Part shown: in pieces, positions 8,355 to 17,589 of the stretch
How positions within the stretch are numbered: the first letter of the stretch is position 1
Layout: the number at the start of each line of letters is the position of its first letter
Source of the DNA: DASZYF01 sp035545535
Lineage (GTDB): Bacteria > Actinomycetota > Actinomycetes > Mycobacteriales > CAJCIY01
Length of the DNA: 26,265 nucleotides
Direction of reading: 5' to 3'
Assembly (NCBI GenBank): GCA_035545535.1
Contig: DASZYF010000174.1
Span: 1 to 26,265, forward strand
Made by a program: the position numbers and the translations under genes
Notes under the pieces: generated by a model
The model's input: only the letters and a program-made list of their open reading frames with translations
Told to the model about the DNA's origin: nothing
Database searches by the model: none

Positions 8355-11300
8355 CTAGGAGGTCGTGACCGTCTTCTTCACCGTGGATCCGGTGAAGTCA
8401 CTGCTCCCCTTGTAGGTGATGGTGATCGTGCGCACACCGGTGCCCGGCTTGACCTTGACCGAGGCCGCGCCTCTCTTCAGCACCTTCGTCACGTGCTTCT
8501 TGCCGAAGGTGATGACGACCTTGCCGGTCACCGGCCCGCGGGCCGGGCTGACCGCCTTCACCGAGATGCCGAGCGTCACGGTGCGGCCCGAGACCTTGGC
8601 CGAGGAGGCGGTGGTCGTCTTGCCCTTGAACACGACCACCGTCACCGGGCTCGACGTGGCGGCCGGGTTGGCAGCGTCGCCCGAGTAGCTCGCGACGAGC
8701 GGGTAGGTGCCGAAGTGCTGACCCGGGACCGTCACCGATGCGACCGAGCCGGACACCAGCCCGGAGCCCAGCACCTTCGAGCCGGTCTTGATGGTCACGG
8801 TGCCGGTGGCGCCGCCGGTCCCGATCGAGACGACCACCGGGATCGGCTGGCCGGTCACGTGCCGGCCCGGGAACGGCGTGAGCGTCACGCCGGGCGCACC
8901 GGTGACGGTGAACGACTGCGTCACCGGTGAGGCCGCGGCGAAGGCGTCGTCACCCGCCTGCGACGCGGTCAGCGTGCAGGTGCCGGCGGACAGCACCGTG
9001 ATGGTGTGGCCGTCCGTGCCGGACGCCGCACAGACGTCGGACGGCCCTGCGGTGACCGTGACCGGCAGGCCGGAGCTCGCGGTCGGGTTCACCGTGAACG
9101 CCGGATCACCGACCTTGTGCGTGGCGACGGGGTCGAACGTGATCGTCTGGGTCGAGCTGACGTCGATCAGCTCGGCTCGGTGCCCGTCGGTGTTGTGCAG
9201 GTGCAGCAGCAGCACGGTGTTCGGGTTCGACTGCGTCGTGTCGGTCACGTCCTTCACGACGTTCAGGTAGGTGTTCGGCTGATCGTCCGACACCGAGGAG
9301 CTGCCGACGGTCACACCGGGGTGGTCGAGGTCGAACGTCGCCGACGGGACCGTGTCGAGCGGTCCGCCGTTGTCGTCGAAGCTGTCGGTCTCGACCGAGT
9401 ACGTGATCGTGCTCGGGTCACCGATGGCGTCGGGGGCAACCGGAAGGATCATCGAGTCGCTGTTCAGCAGGTCGGTGTCGAGCACCGGCTGGACGGCGTT
9501 GAGGTACTCGATGTCGACGATGTCGTCGGGGGTGGTGTCGCCGGTCGGCTCGATGGCGTAGGTGACGGCCATGAGCAGGTCGGCGTCAAGCCCGGGGAAG
9601 TGCTCGGCGCGCGTGACGTAGCCCGACGTGTGGTCGCCCTGCGAGTCCAGGGGCGAGTTGATGTACACGCTGTAGATGACGTCGCCGCCGGGACCTTGGG
9701 TGCCGAACGGCGCCCATGCCGGGGTCTTCCACGGGTGGTAGGTGTTGATCGCGAACTGGAGCAGGCCGTCCTGCATCGCGGCGCCGGTGTAGTGGACGTC
9801 GCCCGCACGCTCGGACGGGAACAGGATGCAGCTGTCGGTCTCCGTCGCGTCAGCGGCACAGTCCGGCAGCTCGGGGCTCGTCGCGCCGAGCTGGAAGCCC
9901 GCCACGAGGGAGCTGTAGGAGCTGCCGAGGTCGTCGCCGAAGTTCGAGACACCGGCACCGGTGAGGGCCAGCGGAGCCTGCGACTGGCCGGCGGGGATCG
10001 TCAGCGTCGACGAGGCGGCCGCCATCTGCGCTGCGGGTCGCGGTGCGATCGCGAACGCGATGCGCAGGTCGGGGTAGGACCCGACGGCGGAGAGGTCAAC
10101 GCGTCCGGTGGCCTCTGCCAACGTGGTCAGATCGCCGCCGAGCGGGTCACGGGTCGGGTCGGTGTCCTTCTGGAGGAGGGCGCGCGTCATGGTCGCGGTG
10201 ACGGTGAAGGTGTCGGTCGCACCCGGGGCGAGCGTGAGCCCCGCCTTCGACGTCGTGACGGCCACACCGGACACCGCGTCTACCGGGTTGTACGCGATGG
10301 TGAAGTCGCGCTCGTTCGCACCCTTGTTCTCGACGGTGACGGTCTTGGTGAGCGCGAGCGTCGGCGTGGTCACCGCCACCGGGCCGAACCCGAGGCTCAC
10401 GGGGCCGTGCGTCGCATCGGTGCCTTCGAACGCCACGACGTCGGTGCTCGTCGCGAGGTCGGCGCGGACCCGACCGCCACCCACGCGCGTGGGGCTGTAG
10501 GTCGTCGGATCAGCACCGCCGGTGGTGATGTCGTCGGTCGCGGTGTTCATGATCGCGGCCTTGATCTCGCCCGCTGACCAGCTCGGATGGGCCGCCGTGA
10601 CATCGACCGCGATGCCCGCCGCATGCGGGGACGCCATCGACGTACCCGACAGCACGTGGCCCTCGTCGCCGGTGCCCGAGTCGGCCGAGAAGATCGTGAG
10701 GCCGGGAGCTGACACGTCCGGCTTCAGGACCCCGTCGCTGGTCGTGCCGGCGCGGGAGGTGAAGCTCGCGGGAGTGTCGGTCGTCTGCGGGTGGGAGTTC
10801 TTGAGGCTGAGCAGGTAGTCCTTGCTGAACGTGACCTGCACCGAGTCCGGCGTGGTGGTGGTCTGATCCTCGATCGCCATGCCCGCGGTGTGGGTGATGA
10901 GCGCGACGGGGACGAGAGCCGACCCGGTGATCGACCCATCGAAGATGTCGTCCGTGTTGACGAAGAGCGCTCCGACGGCGCCCGCATCGGTCAGGTTCTT
11001 CGAACGGCCGACCGAGCCGCACCTGCGGGTCGTGTCGTTCTTGTCCCAGCTGACGATGGCGATCTTGCCAGTCACCAGCGCCGCGTCAGAGCTGCTCAGC
11101 GGGTCGCAACCATCGGCGTTGGCACCGGTGAGCGGCGCCGCGACCGTGCCGGTGAAGTTCGGCTTCGTCTTGTACGGGTAGGCAGCCGAGTAGGAGGCCG
11201 GCGCCTCGGTGAGGCCGGTGACGCCCGTGACGGTCACCTTGTCGGTGATGTCGAGTCCGTCGTCGCTCGCCGCAACGGCGAGGACGTCCGGGTTGCCGTT

Positions 11301-12593
11301 CGGTGACCCACCGACGTCGTACTGGTCGCCGGAGTTCCCGGCTGAGGTCACCGGGAGGATGCCCTGCTGCGTCAGCGCGCCGAGCGCGATGGCGTCGGGG
11401 TCGTCCCCCGGGTTGAAGTCGGAGCCGAGCGAGAGGTTCAGCACCCGGATCTTCGATGAGGGGTTGGCCACGTTGTAGGCAGCCACCCAGTCGAGCGCCT
11501 CGCTCACGAGCAGCGTGCCACCGCCGCAGCCGAACACGCGAAGCCCGATCAGCTCGGCCTGCGGCGCGGTGCCAGGTCCGATCTTGTAGGCGTTCTCGTC
11601 GTACGTGCTGTAGCTCGTCGGGTTGCTGCCGTCCGAGGCGAGCGTGCCGTAGCCCGCGGCGGTCCCGGCGACGTGCGTTCCGTGGCCCTCGTCACCGGCC
11701 GTGTCGCCAGGGCAGTCGAGCGGGTTGGAGTCCGGCGTCGGCGTAGCCGTGGACGGGTCGCTCGGGTCGTAGTCGTCACCGGCGAAGTCGCAGCCGTCGA
11801 CGACCTTGCTGGTGTCGATGTCCGCGCTCACGTCGCCGACCGAGTGGCTGCCGTCGACGAGGTTGAGCGAGCACGTGGCCGGCGAAGGCGCAGCGGCGGC
11901 CGCGCCGGTGAGGGCGACGTTGTTCGCGGGGTCGGCAGCGTCGTCGTAGGCGGCTACGGTGCCCGGTCCGCCGAAGTCGGAGTGCGTGTAGTCGAGGCCC
12001 GTGTCGATCACCGCGATCTTCGTCCCGGCGCCGGTGTTGCCGGCGGCCCATGCCTCGGGTGCGTGCGTGATGGTCACGGCGTGCGCGTTGTCGACGTGCT
12101 TGACGGTCAGCGGCAGGACGCGCGCGACACCGGGCAGAGCCGCCAGTGCCCGCAGGTGGGCGGCGTCAGCGCGCACCGCGATGCCCGACAGCACCTGCGT
12201 CGTCCGGTAGATGACCGTGGCACCTGAGGCGGTCACCTTGGGCAGGATCGCCCGCTCCGCGGCGTCAGCCTTGGCCGCTGCGTCGATCTGGGCGGACCGC
12301 GCCTCGGTGGCCCCCTGCGCCTTGTGCGCGTTGTACGCGGCGGTTCCTGACGGCGCCGACATCTGCAACATGACGTTGACCGGTCCGCGGTGGTCGAGCA
12401 GCTTGGCCGCATCGACGCTGAACTTCGACTCCGACGACGCGGCCCGCGCGACCGGCTTGGCGGCGTGGTGCGCGCCGGCGGCTGTCGCACCGCCGGCCGC
12501 GACGGCCGCGACCGGGGTGACGAGCGCCGCGATGGCGACGACGGACGATGCGGCCGCGGCCGCGGTCATGCGAGAGCTGCGCCTCGGGGTCAC
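8355..12593 (-). CDS. Secreted subtilisin-like (S8) serine protease with PA insert and Ig-like repeats
   Basis: This 1412-residue protein starts with a signal peptide (about residues 1-33, an Arg-containing start then an Ala/Val-rich core). An inhibitor-I9-like propeptide follows (about 70-165). The S8 catalytic domain carries Asp197 (AVIDTGLDYTH), His304 (GHGTHVAGT), the oxyanion Asn420 (SAGNSGD) and Ser652 (SGTSMASPHAAG). A PA domain is inserted between the oxyanion Asn and the Ser (about 440-600). After the protease come a Fn3-like region, a long unassigned region and about three Ig-like/Big_3-type repeats (about 1147-1412). No LPXTG, LAXTG or membrane anchor is seen at the C-terminus, so it is probably released into the medium. 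The GTG start at 12593 is supported by a GGAGAGGA ribosome site at 12599-12606. Its natural substrate is unknown. Confidence 0.95.
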   Translation of the reverse strand: MTPRRSSRMTAAAAASSVVAIAALVTPVAAVAAGGATAAGAHHAAKPVARAASSESKFSVDAAKLLDHRGPVNVMLQMSAPSGTAAYNAHKAQGATEARSAQIDAAAKADAAERAILPKVTASGATVIYRTTQVLSGIAVRADAAHLRALAALPGVARVLPLTVKHVDNAHAVTITHAPEAWAAGNTGAGTKIAVIDTGLDYTHSDFGGPGTVAAYDDAADPANNVALTGAAAAAPSPATCSLNLVDGSHSVGDVSADIDTSKVVDGCDFAGDDYDPSDPSTATPTPDSNPLDCPGDTAGDEGHGTHVAGTAAGYGTLASDGSNPTSYSTYDENAYKIGPGTAPQAELIGLRVFGCGGGTLLVSEALDWVAAYNVANPSSKIRVLNLSLGSDFNPGDDPDAIALGALTQQGILPVTSAGNSGDQYDVGGSPNGNPDVLAVAASDDGLDITDKVTVTGVTGLTEAPASYSAAYPYKTKPNFTGTVAAPLTGANADGCDPLSSSDAALVTGKIAIVSWDKNDTTRRCGSVGRSKNLTDAGAVGALFVNTDDIFDGSITGSALVPVALITHTAGMAIEDQTTTTPDSVQVTFSKDYLLSLKNSHPQTTDTPASFTSRAGTTSDGVLKPDVSAPGLTIFSADSGTGDEGHVLSGTSMASPHAAGIAVDVTAAHPSWSAGEIKAAIMNTATDDITTGGADPTTYSPTRVGGGRVRADLATSTDVVAFEGTDATHGPVSLGFGPVAVTTPTLALTKTVTVENKGANERDFTIAYNPVDAVSGVAVTTSKAGLTLAPGATDTFTVTATMTRALLQKDTDPTRDPLGGDLTTLAEATGRVDLSAVGSYPDLRIAFAIAPRPAAQMAAASSTLTIPAGQSQAPLALTGAGVSNFGDDLGSSYSSLVAGFQLGATSPELPDCAADATETDSCILFPSERAGDVHYTGAAMQDGLLQFAINTYHPWKTPAWAPFGTQGPGGDVIYSVYINSPLDSQGDHTSGYVTRAEHFPGLDADLLMAVTYAIEPTGDTTPDDIVDIEYLNAVQPVLDTDLLNSDSMILPVAPDAIGDPSTITYSVETDSFDDNGGPLDTVPSATFDLDHPGVTVGSSSVSDDQPNTYLNVVKDVTDTTQSNPNTVLLLHLHNTDGHRAELIDVSSTQTITFDPVATHKVGDPAFTVNPTASSGLPVTVTAGPSDVCAASGTDGHTITVLSAGTCTLTASQAGDDAFAAASPVTQSFTVTGAPGVTLTPFPGRHVTGQPIPVVVSIGTGGATGTVTIKTGSKVLGSGLVSGSVASVTVPGQHFGTYPLVASYSGDAANPAATSSPVTVVVFKGKTTTASSAKVSGRTVTLGISVKAVSPARGPVTGKVVITFGKKHVTKVLKRGAASVKVKPGTGVRTITITYKGSSDFTGSTVKKTVTTS

Positions 12594-12598
12594 GGATT

Positions 12599-12606
12599 TC
12601 CTCTCC
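12599..12606 (-). promoter_or_regulatory. Ribosome binding site of the S8 protease gene
   Basis: GGAGAGGA on the minus strand lies five bases before the GTG at 12593. It decides the GTG start over the in-frame ATG at 12569. The 161-base gap upstream (12594-12754) holds no other gene, and no clear -35/-10 pair could be picked in it. Confidence 0.75.
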
Positions 12607-12754
12607 AGGGGGGCGGCGGGGGTGTGCCCAATCTCTGCCGGCGGCGTTGGGTCCGCATTGTCCGGCTGTCCGCACTCCAGCAGAAGTCACGGCTTCCCGC
12701 AAGTACGCCCGAACACCTTGTCTCAGGAAAGCCCCGAGAGAAGCACTTGTGGTG

Positions 12755-13492
12755 TCAGGCCGGCGTCCGGAGCAACGGGGCCAGGAGGTCCGCGTAGGCC
12801 TTGCCGACCTCGGCGTGCGTCTCCCAGCCCCAGTGCATGCCGTCGCTGTTGTTGAGGCCCGCGTCACGACGCGGGCCGACGATGGGCTCGAGCTCGACGG
12901 TCGGGACGTCCAGCCGCGCCGCCAGCCGGCGCATCGCCTCCTGCGCGGGCCGGTGGCCGGCGGTCTTGTGCGCGTAGTACGCGGAGGCGTGCATCGGCGG
13001 GATGTTCGTGACGACCGGGATGTGCGGGTGGTAGTGCCGCACGCCGTTGATCGCCAGTTCCATGTAGTGGTCGGTGGCGCTCTGCGGCAGCACGCGTAGG
13101 CGCGCGTTGTGCAGCCGCACGATCGCGGGATGGCTCTTGTGGAAGGCCGCGGCGACGCGGTGGCGCAACCAGTCGGGGCGCACGTAGTCGATGCCCGAGC
13201 GCAGGTAGGTCGGGATGGCCGCGGGCAGCTGATCCATGTTGCCGACCCCGAGGACGACCGCGGACGCGTTGGGCAGCAGGATCGAGTAGACCCGCGGGTC
13301 CTTCGTCATGGCCCACCACGCATCGCGCGCGGTCATGCCGAACTTGGTGACTGTGTCGGTCTCGACCGGCCGCGCGAGCCGCGCGGAGAGCTCGCTCGCC
13401 ATCACGTTCGGGTAGAGCCCGGGATGGGTGAGGAGCTCCGGCCGCTTCGGGCCGTGGAAGGACAGCGAGTCTGCGATGAGCAGCACCCGCAC
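12755..13492 (-). CDS. octT: SGNH-fold acyltransferase, OctT-like (diglucosylglycerate octanoyltransferase family)
   Basis: The 245-residue product opens with the SGNH nucleophile block RVLLIADSLSFHGP (Ser9). It carries a GVGNMD block (N85) and ends with DGMHWGWETH, which would supply the catalytic Asp217 and His220. The pattern ARDAWWAMTKDPR is one I associate with the actinobacterial OctT family (M. tuberculosis Rv2418c, about the same length). OctT octanoylates diglucosylglycerate, an early precursor of methylglucose lipopolysaccharide. Position supports this: it lies in the same conserved block as degV and a GpgP-like phosphatase. The start is uncertain: GTG at 13492 gives a family-like N-terminus, whereas GTG 13516 or ATG 13573 would lengthen it and approach or overlap the divergent gene. 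A general SGNH esterase is the alternative. Confidence 0.75.
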   Translation of the reverse strand: MRVLLIADSLSFHGPKRPELLTHPGLYPNVMASELSARLARPVETDTVTKFGMTARDAWWAMTKDPRVYSILLPNASAVVLGVGNMDQLPAAIPTYLRSGIDYVRPDWLRHRVAAAFHKSHPAIVRLHNARLRVLPQSATDHYMELAINGVRHYHPHIPVVTNIPPMHASAYYAHKTAGHRPAQEAMRRLAARLDVPTVELEPIVGPRRDAGLNNSDGMHWGWETHAEVGKAYADLLAPLLRTPA

Positions 13493-13571
13493 GGGGTCCG
13501 TCCCGGCCGTCGGCACGGGTTGCGACGCTACCGACCACGCACCTGTCGGTCCCGTCGGGCAGGGTGCGGTC

Positions 13572-14699
13572 ATGGCCGTCGTGAGGATCACCCGGGCCCA
13601 GGCGCTCGCCCGTCGCGTGGTCGTGCAGGGCCTGCTGCGGGATGCGCCTTCGCTCCCGAAGCTCGCGGTCCTCGACCTCGGGCTGCAGGAGACACCGGTC
13701 GGCGCGGCCCGTCAGGCCGCGGCGGCGCGCCTTTCCGACGCCCCCGAGCCGGGCACGCAGCGCGGACTGACGTTTGCCTGGTCGCACCGCGGCGCCCCCC
13801 ACGTGCACCGCGCGAAGGACCTGCCCGCGCTCGCGAAGGCGCTCTGGCCGGCCACCGATGCCGACGCCGCGTCGCGCCTCGACGCGTCCGCCTCGTTCGC
13901 CAAGAACGGCACGCCCGCGCTCGAGGGCTTCGCCCGGGTGGTCGACACCATCCGCTCGGTCGTCACCGAGCCGATGGACAAGGGCGCGGTCAGCGGCGCG
14001 GTCACGAAGGAGCTGCCGCCCGAGTACTCCCGGTACTGCCGGGTCTGCGGCACCACGCACGTCTACGAGCTGCTGCTGCGCCTCGGCTGCCTGCCGGCGG
14101 GCGTCGAGATCGTCGACCTCGGTCCCCCGCTGGTGCTCGCGCCCGCCCCCAAGCCCACGACGACACCGGCCGAGCCGTCCGGCACCGATGCGCTTGCTCG
14201 TACCTTCCTGCACCTGCTCGGGCCCGCGACGCCGGCCGAGCTCGCGAAGTACATCGGCACCTCGCAGCGTGAGGTCCGGAGAGCGTGGCCGGAAGCCGAC
14301 GTCACGGAGGCCGACGTCGACGGCGCGAAGGCCTGGGTGCTCTCCTCCGACGTCGAAGCGCTGCGCAAGCAGAAGGCCGTCGACGTCGTCCGCTTCCTGC
14401 CCCCGTCGGACACCTGGGTGCAGGACCGCAACCGGGCCTTCGTCGTGCCCGACGCGGCGTTCCGCAAGCAGGTGTGGCCCATCCTCGCGCCGCCCGGTGT
14501 GCTCCTGGTCGATGGTGAGGTTGCCGCTCTGTGGCGCACCAAGCAGGCAACCAAAGGAGCCCGGACGAAGCTGACGATCAACCTCGTCGAGGTGCACAAG
14601 GTCCCGGCCGCCGTGCGCAAGGCCGCCGAAGCCGAGGCCGAACGAGTCGCGGCAGCGCGGAGCGCGACAGATGTTGTGCTGCAGTGGAGCAGCGGCTGA
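13572..14699 (+). CDS. AlkZ/YcaQ-like winged-helix DNA-binding protein (HTH_42 superfamily)
   Basis: The 375-residue protein matches the layout of the winged-helix proteins related to YcaQ and AlkZ, which are DNA glycosylases that unhook interstrand crosslinks and bulky lesions. Visible signs are the opening ITRAQALARR, the LDLGLQETP block (Q39-T41) where these glycosylases carry their catalytic Q-x-D or Q-x-Q, the HRGAPHVHRAKDLPALAKALWP block, and a C-terminal PGVLLVDGEVAALW segment. There is also a Cys pair, CRVCGTTH (C156, C159), of unknown role. The third position of the catalytic motif is Thr rather than Asp or Gln, so glycosylase activity should not be assumed. The ATG at 13572 has a GGGCAGGG purine run upstream. 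It is divergent from the OctT-like gene and sits 34 bases before the next plus-strand gene. Confidence 0.8.
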   Translation: MAVVRITRAQALARRVVVQGLLRDAPSLPKLAVLDLGLQETPVGAARQAAAARLSDAPEPGTQRGLTFAWSHRGAPHVHRAKDLPALAKALWPATDADAASRLDASASFAKNGTPALEGFARVVDTIRSVVTEPMDKGAVSGAVTKELPPEYSRYCRVCGTTHVYELLLRLGCLPAGVEIVDLGPPLVLAPAPKPTTTPAEPSGTDALARTFLHLLGPATPAELAKYIGTSQREVRRAWPEADVTEADVDGAKAWVLSSDVEALRKQKAVDVVRFLPPSDTWVQDRNRAFVVPDAAFRKQVWPILAPPGVLLVDGEVAALWRTKQATKGARTKLTINLVEVHKVPAAVRKAAEAEAERVAAARSATDVVLQWSSG

Positions 14700-14733
14700 C
14701 CCGACGCCCCGCGCGGTCGGGCAGGCTCGGCGC

Positions 14734-15741
14734 GTGGCCTTGCCCGTGCACGTCCAGCTGACGGGTGATCTGCTTGACGTGCCCGAGACCGCCCGGCGCC
14801 TGCGCGAGACCGGCGTCAGCGGCGTCTTCTCCTACGAAGGCCCGCACGACGTCTTCCTGCCGCTGGCCCTGGCCGCGACCAGCGACCTCGACCTCATGAC
14901 CAACGTCGCCATCGCGTTCCCGCGCAGTCCGATCCACCTCGCGCACGTCGCTTACGACCTGCAGGCCGCCAGCGGCGGTCGGTTCCGGCTAGGCCTCGGC
15001 AGCCAGGTCAAGGCGCACATCACCCGGCGCTACGGCACGCCGTGGTCCAAGCCGGTGGAGCGGATGCAGGAGACGGTCACCGCGATCCGCGCGATCCTCG
15101 CCTGCTGGCAGGACGGCAACGCGCTCGACGTGCACGGCGAGTTCTGGACGCACACGCTCATGCCGCCGCTGTTCAACCCCGGCCCGAACCCGCACGGCCT
15201 GCCGAAGATCGTGCTCGCCGGCGTGGGCCCGCGCATGACGGCGCTGGCGGGCGAGGTGGCCGACGGGCTGATCGTGCACCCCCTGTCCTCGGACACGTTC
15301 CTGCGCGAGAACACCGAGCGCGCGTTCCTCGAGGGGCTGCGCACGAGCGGCCGCGCGCGCACGGACGTCGAGCTCATCGCGCAGGTGATGGTCGGCTGCG
15401 CGCGAACCGAGGAACGGCTGGTGCAGGCGCGCGCCGCGGTGCGGCACATGATCGGCTTCTACGGCTCCACCCCCGCGTACCGGCCGGTGCTCGACGCCGA
15501 GGGCTACGGCGACCTCCACCTCGAGCTGCACGGGCTCGTGTCCGAGGGCAAGTGGGGCGAGCTCGCGTCGCGCATCCCCGACGACCTGCTCGACCGCATC
15601 GCGATCGTGGGAACGCCCGAGGACGTCGGTGCCCGGATCCGGCGCCGCGCCGACGGCGTGGCCGACAGCGTGTGCCTGGCCGCATCGATGCCGATCCGGC
15701 ACGAGGACCTCGCCGACCTGGTGGCGGTCGTCTCCGCCTGA
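14734..15741 (+). CDS. F420-dependent LLM-class oxidoreductase (TIGR03617-like)
   Basis: The 335-residue protein has the luciferase-like TIM-barrel pattern. Visible blocks are GVSGVFSYEGPHDVFLPLALAA, a DLMTNVAIAFPRSP strand, DLQAASGGRFRLGLGSQVKAHI, a PKIVLAGVGPRMTALAGEVADGLIVHP block and a final IVGTPEDVGARI. These fit the actinobacterial F420-dependent family TIGR03617; the substrate is unknown. Members usually use reduced F420 for hydride transfer. The GTG at 14734 lies seven codons before the conserved LTGDL start and has GGGCAGG upstream. The stop is four bases before the stop of the convergent propeller gene (15746), with no room for a terminator between them. It may be cotranscribed with the winged-helix gene, 34 bases upstream. 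Confidence 0.9.
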   Translation: MALPVHVQLTGDLLDVPETARRLRETGVSGVFSYEGPHDVFLPLALAATSDLDLMTNVAIAFPRSPIHLAHVAYDLQAASGGRFRLGLGSQVKAHITRRYGTPWSKPVERMQETVTAIRAILACWQDGNALDVHGEFWTHTLMPPLFNPGPNPHGLPKIVLAGVGPRMTALAGEVADGLIVHPLSSDTFLRENTERAFLEGLRTSGRARTDVELIAQVMVGCARTEERLVQARAAVRHMIGFYGSTPAYRPVLDAEGYGDLHLELHGLVSEGKWGELASRIPDDLLDRIAIVGTPEDVGARIRRRADGVADSVCLAASMPIRHEDLADLVAVVSA

Positions 15742-15745
15742 TGCG

Positions 15746-17551
15746 TCAGGCGGTGCGGCGACGCGCCGCTGCGGCCGCGACCAGCAGCACCACGGCGACG
15801 GCGGCGAGGGGGGTCGGCGCACCGGTGGCGGCGAGGCCGGTCGACGGTGGCCCGACCGGGTGGGCTGGTGATGTCGGCTCGGGGTGCGTGGTGCCCTGCG
15901 TGGGACTGCTCGCGGCGGTCGCCGGCGTGAGCGGTCCGCGCACGGCGAGCAACCCGCTGACCGTGCCGACGTAGAGCGTGCCGTCCGGGCCGATGGTGAC
16001 CGGCGCGTAGAAGTTGTTGAACGATGGTCCCGTACCGACCAGGTGGCTCCACGCGACCTTGCCGGTGCGCGCGTCGACGGCGGTCAGGTACCACCCCAGC
16101 GGCGATCCCGTGGTGACCGTGCCCGGCAGGGTGTAGGTGTAGACGAGACCGCTCGCGGCGGAGACCTTGCTGACCACCGACGGCACCTGGACCGCGTTGC
16201 TGTCCCACACCACGTGGCAGCCCGGCCCGCGCCCAGGCGCATGGTCGAGGTCGATGCGCGTCATGCCCGGCACGGTGGTCCCGACCTGGATGGGTCCGGG
16301 CTGGCCGTAGTTGTTCTCCGCCCAGATGGAGCGCCCGAGCGAGATGAGGTTGTTCTCGTCGCTGTTCGCGTTCGGGTGGTCGGTGAGGATGGCGTGCGAG
16401 CAGACCGCTGCGTGACTGCCGGTCTTGCCTCGCGGGAACACGTCGACGTGCATCGACGGGTCGGCGTTGTCGAGGATGGCGACCAGTCCCCCGCCCGGCG
16501 ACGACGCCGAGCCGATCAGCGTGGGCGTGGTGCCCGAGCCGTGGTTGACCTCGCCCGGCTTGGTGCGGGTGCCGTGCTCGTAGGGCGCGCGCCACGTCAT
16601 CGACGGGGCGCCGTCCACGGCGTCGAAGCGGTAGAGCGCCTCCTCGGTGACGACGAAGACGCCGCCGCTCTCGTCGACGGCGAACGAGTTGCCGATCTTC
16701 TCCGGCTGCCCCGCGTTCACCGGCGCGCCCGCGGGCGTGGTGATGGTGAGCGTCTTCGCACCGCTCCCCGACGGGTCGATGATCCCGACGATGCCGCCGG
16801 TGGTGACGAACCAGAGCCGGCCCGCCCAGTCCGGCAGCACCGACTCGATCGACTGACCCTGTGTCGCCGCCTTGATGTCGTACACCTTGACCCGGCTGAT
16901 CGTGGGCATCGCGGCGTCGCTCACCGCGAGCACGACGACCCGGCCGTCGACGAGAGGGACGACTGCCTCGTCCTTGTCGTCGAGGTAGAAGTAGCCACCG
17001 CCGCCGAACGTGGCCGACGAGCTGCTGCCGGTGACCGAACCGGCGCTGAGCTTGAGCTCGGTCGGCAGCGCGTAGCTCGCGAGCAGGTCCAGCGAGTGCG
17101 GGTCGAAGACGTCGAAGGTCTCCCCCACCGCACCGACGCACACGCTCGCGATCTGACCGCGCCGCGTGAAGGTGAGTGACGCGCACTCCTCCTGCAGGAA
17201 CGCCGACGTCACTGTGAGCTGCGCACCGGAAGGACCGCGACCGGGGATGACGTTGCTCTGGTACGCGTCGTCGTGCAGGTTGCTGCGGTTGTTCGGCGCC
17301 ATGTGCGGGTGGCGCGGCGGCGGGCTCGGGTCGGGCAGCGGGTCACCTGCGGCGGGTGCACCGGTCGACGGCGGGAGCGCGAGTCCGCGCGGGTCGTTCG
17401 GCAGCGGTGGCAGCGGCACGGGTGCCGGGTAGGTGACGCCGTGCGCGAGCAGCGGGACCGGCACGGGCGGCACGGCGGCGAGCACGGGACCCGCCGACAG
17501 CGTCGCGAGCGCTACGGACGCACCGAGCGCGAGGGCTCGGCGCCGCCTCAC
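15746..17551 (-). CDS. Secreted beta-propeller protein with LAATG sorting signal
   Basis: The 601-residue protein begins with a signal peptide (VRRRRALALGASVALATL..., cleavage near residue 26). A Pro-rich linker follows, then an extracellular PQQ-like or NHL-like beta-propeller (about 110-530). Blade-like strands recur, such as GRLWFVTTGGIVGIIDPSG, GVFVVTEEALYRFDA and GTLYVGTVSGLLAVRG. The C-terminus has a Pro/Thr-rich spacer, LAATG at 573-577, a hydrophobic stretch and an RRR tail, which together match a sorting signal of the class E sortase type (LAXTG). It is therefore probably attached to peptidoglycan. Cys residues (ECAS, SVCVG, AVCSH, GPGCHVVW) may form disulfides. The GTG at 17551 starts the signal peptide exactly. 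Its function is not known; no catalytic motif was recognised. Confidence 0.82.
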   Translation of the reverse strand: MRRRRALALGASVALATLSAGPVLAAVPPVPVPLLAHGVTYPAPVPLPPLPNDPRGLALPPSTGAPAAGDPLPDPSPPPRHPHMAPNNRSNLHDDAYQSNVIPGRGPSGAQLTVTSAFLQEECASLTFTRRGQIASVCVGAVGETFDVFDPHSLDLLASYALPTELKLSAGSVTGSSSSATFGGGGYFYLDDKDEAVVPLVDGRVVVLAVSDAAMPTISRVKVYDIKAATQGQSIESVLPDWAGRLWFVTTGGIVGIIDPSGSGAKTLTITTPAGAPVNAGQPEKIGNSFAVDESGGVFVVTEEALYRFDAVDGAPSMTWRAPYEHGTRTKPGEVNHGSGTTPTLIGSASSPGGGLVAILDNADPSMHVDVFPRGKTGSHAAVCSHAILTDHPNANSDENNLISLGRSIWAENNYGQPGPIQVGTTVPGMTRIDLDHAPGRGPGCHVVWDSNAVQVPSVVSKVSAASGLVYTYTLPGTVTTGSPLGWYLTAVDARTGKVAWSHLVGTGPSFNNFYAPVTIGPDGTLYVGTVSGLLAVRGPLTPATAASSPTQGTTHPEPTSPAHPVGPPSTGLAATGAPTPLAAVAVVLLVAAAAARRRTA

Positions 17552-17589
17552 GCCGCGAGCGTAGGACTCCGCCGGCCCCCACCACCCGT

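Noticed and set aside
12864..14597. 577-codon minus-strand frame running through the winged-helix and SGNH genes
   Set aside because: It is antisense to one recognised gene and out of frame with the other; no motif is present.
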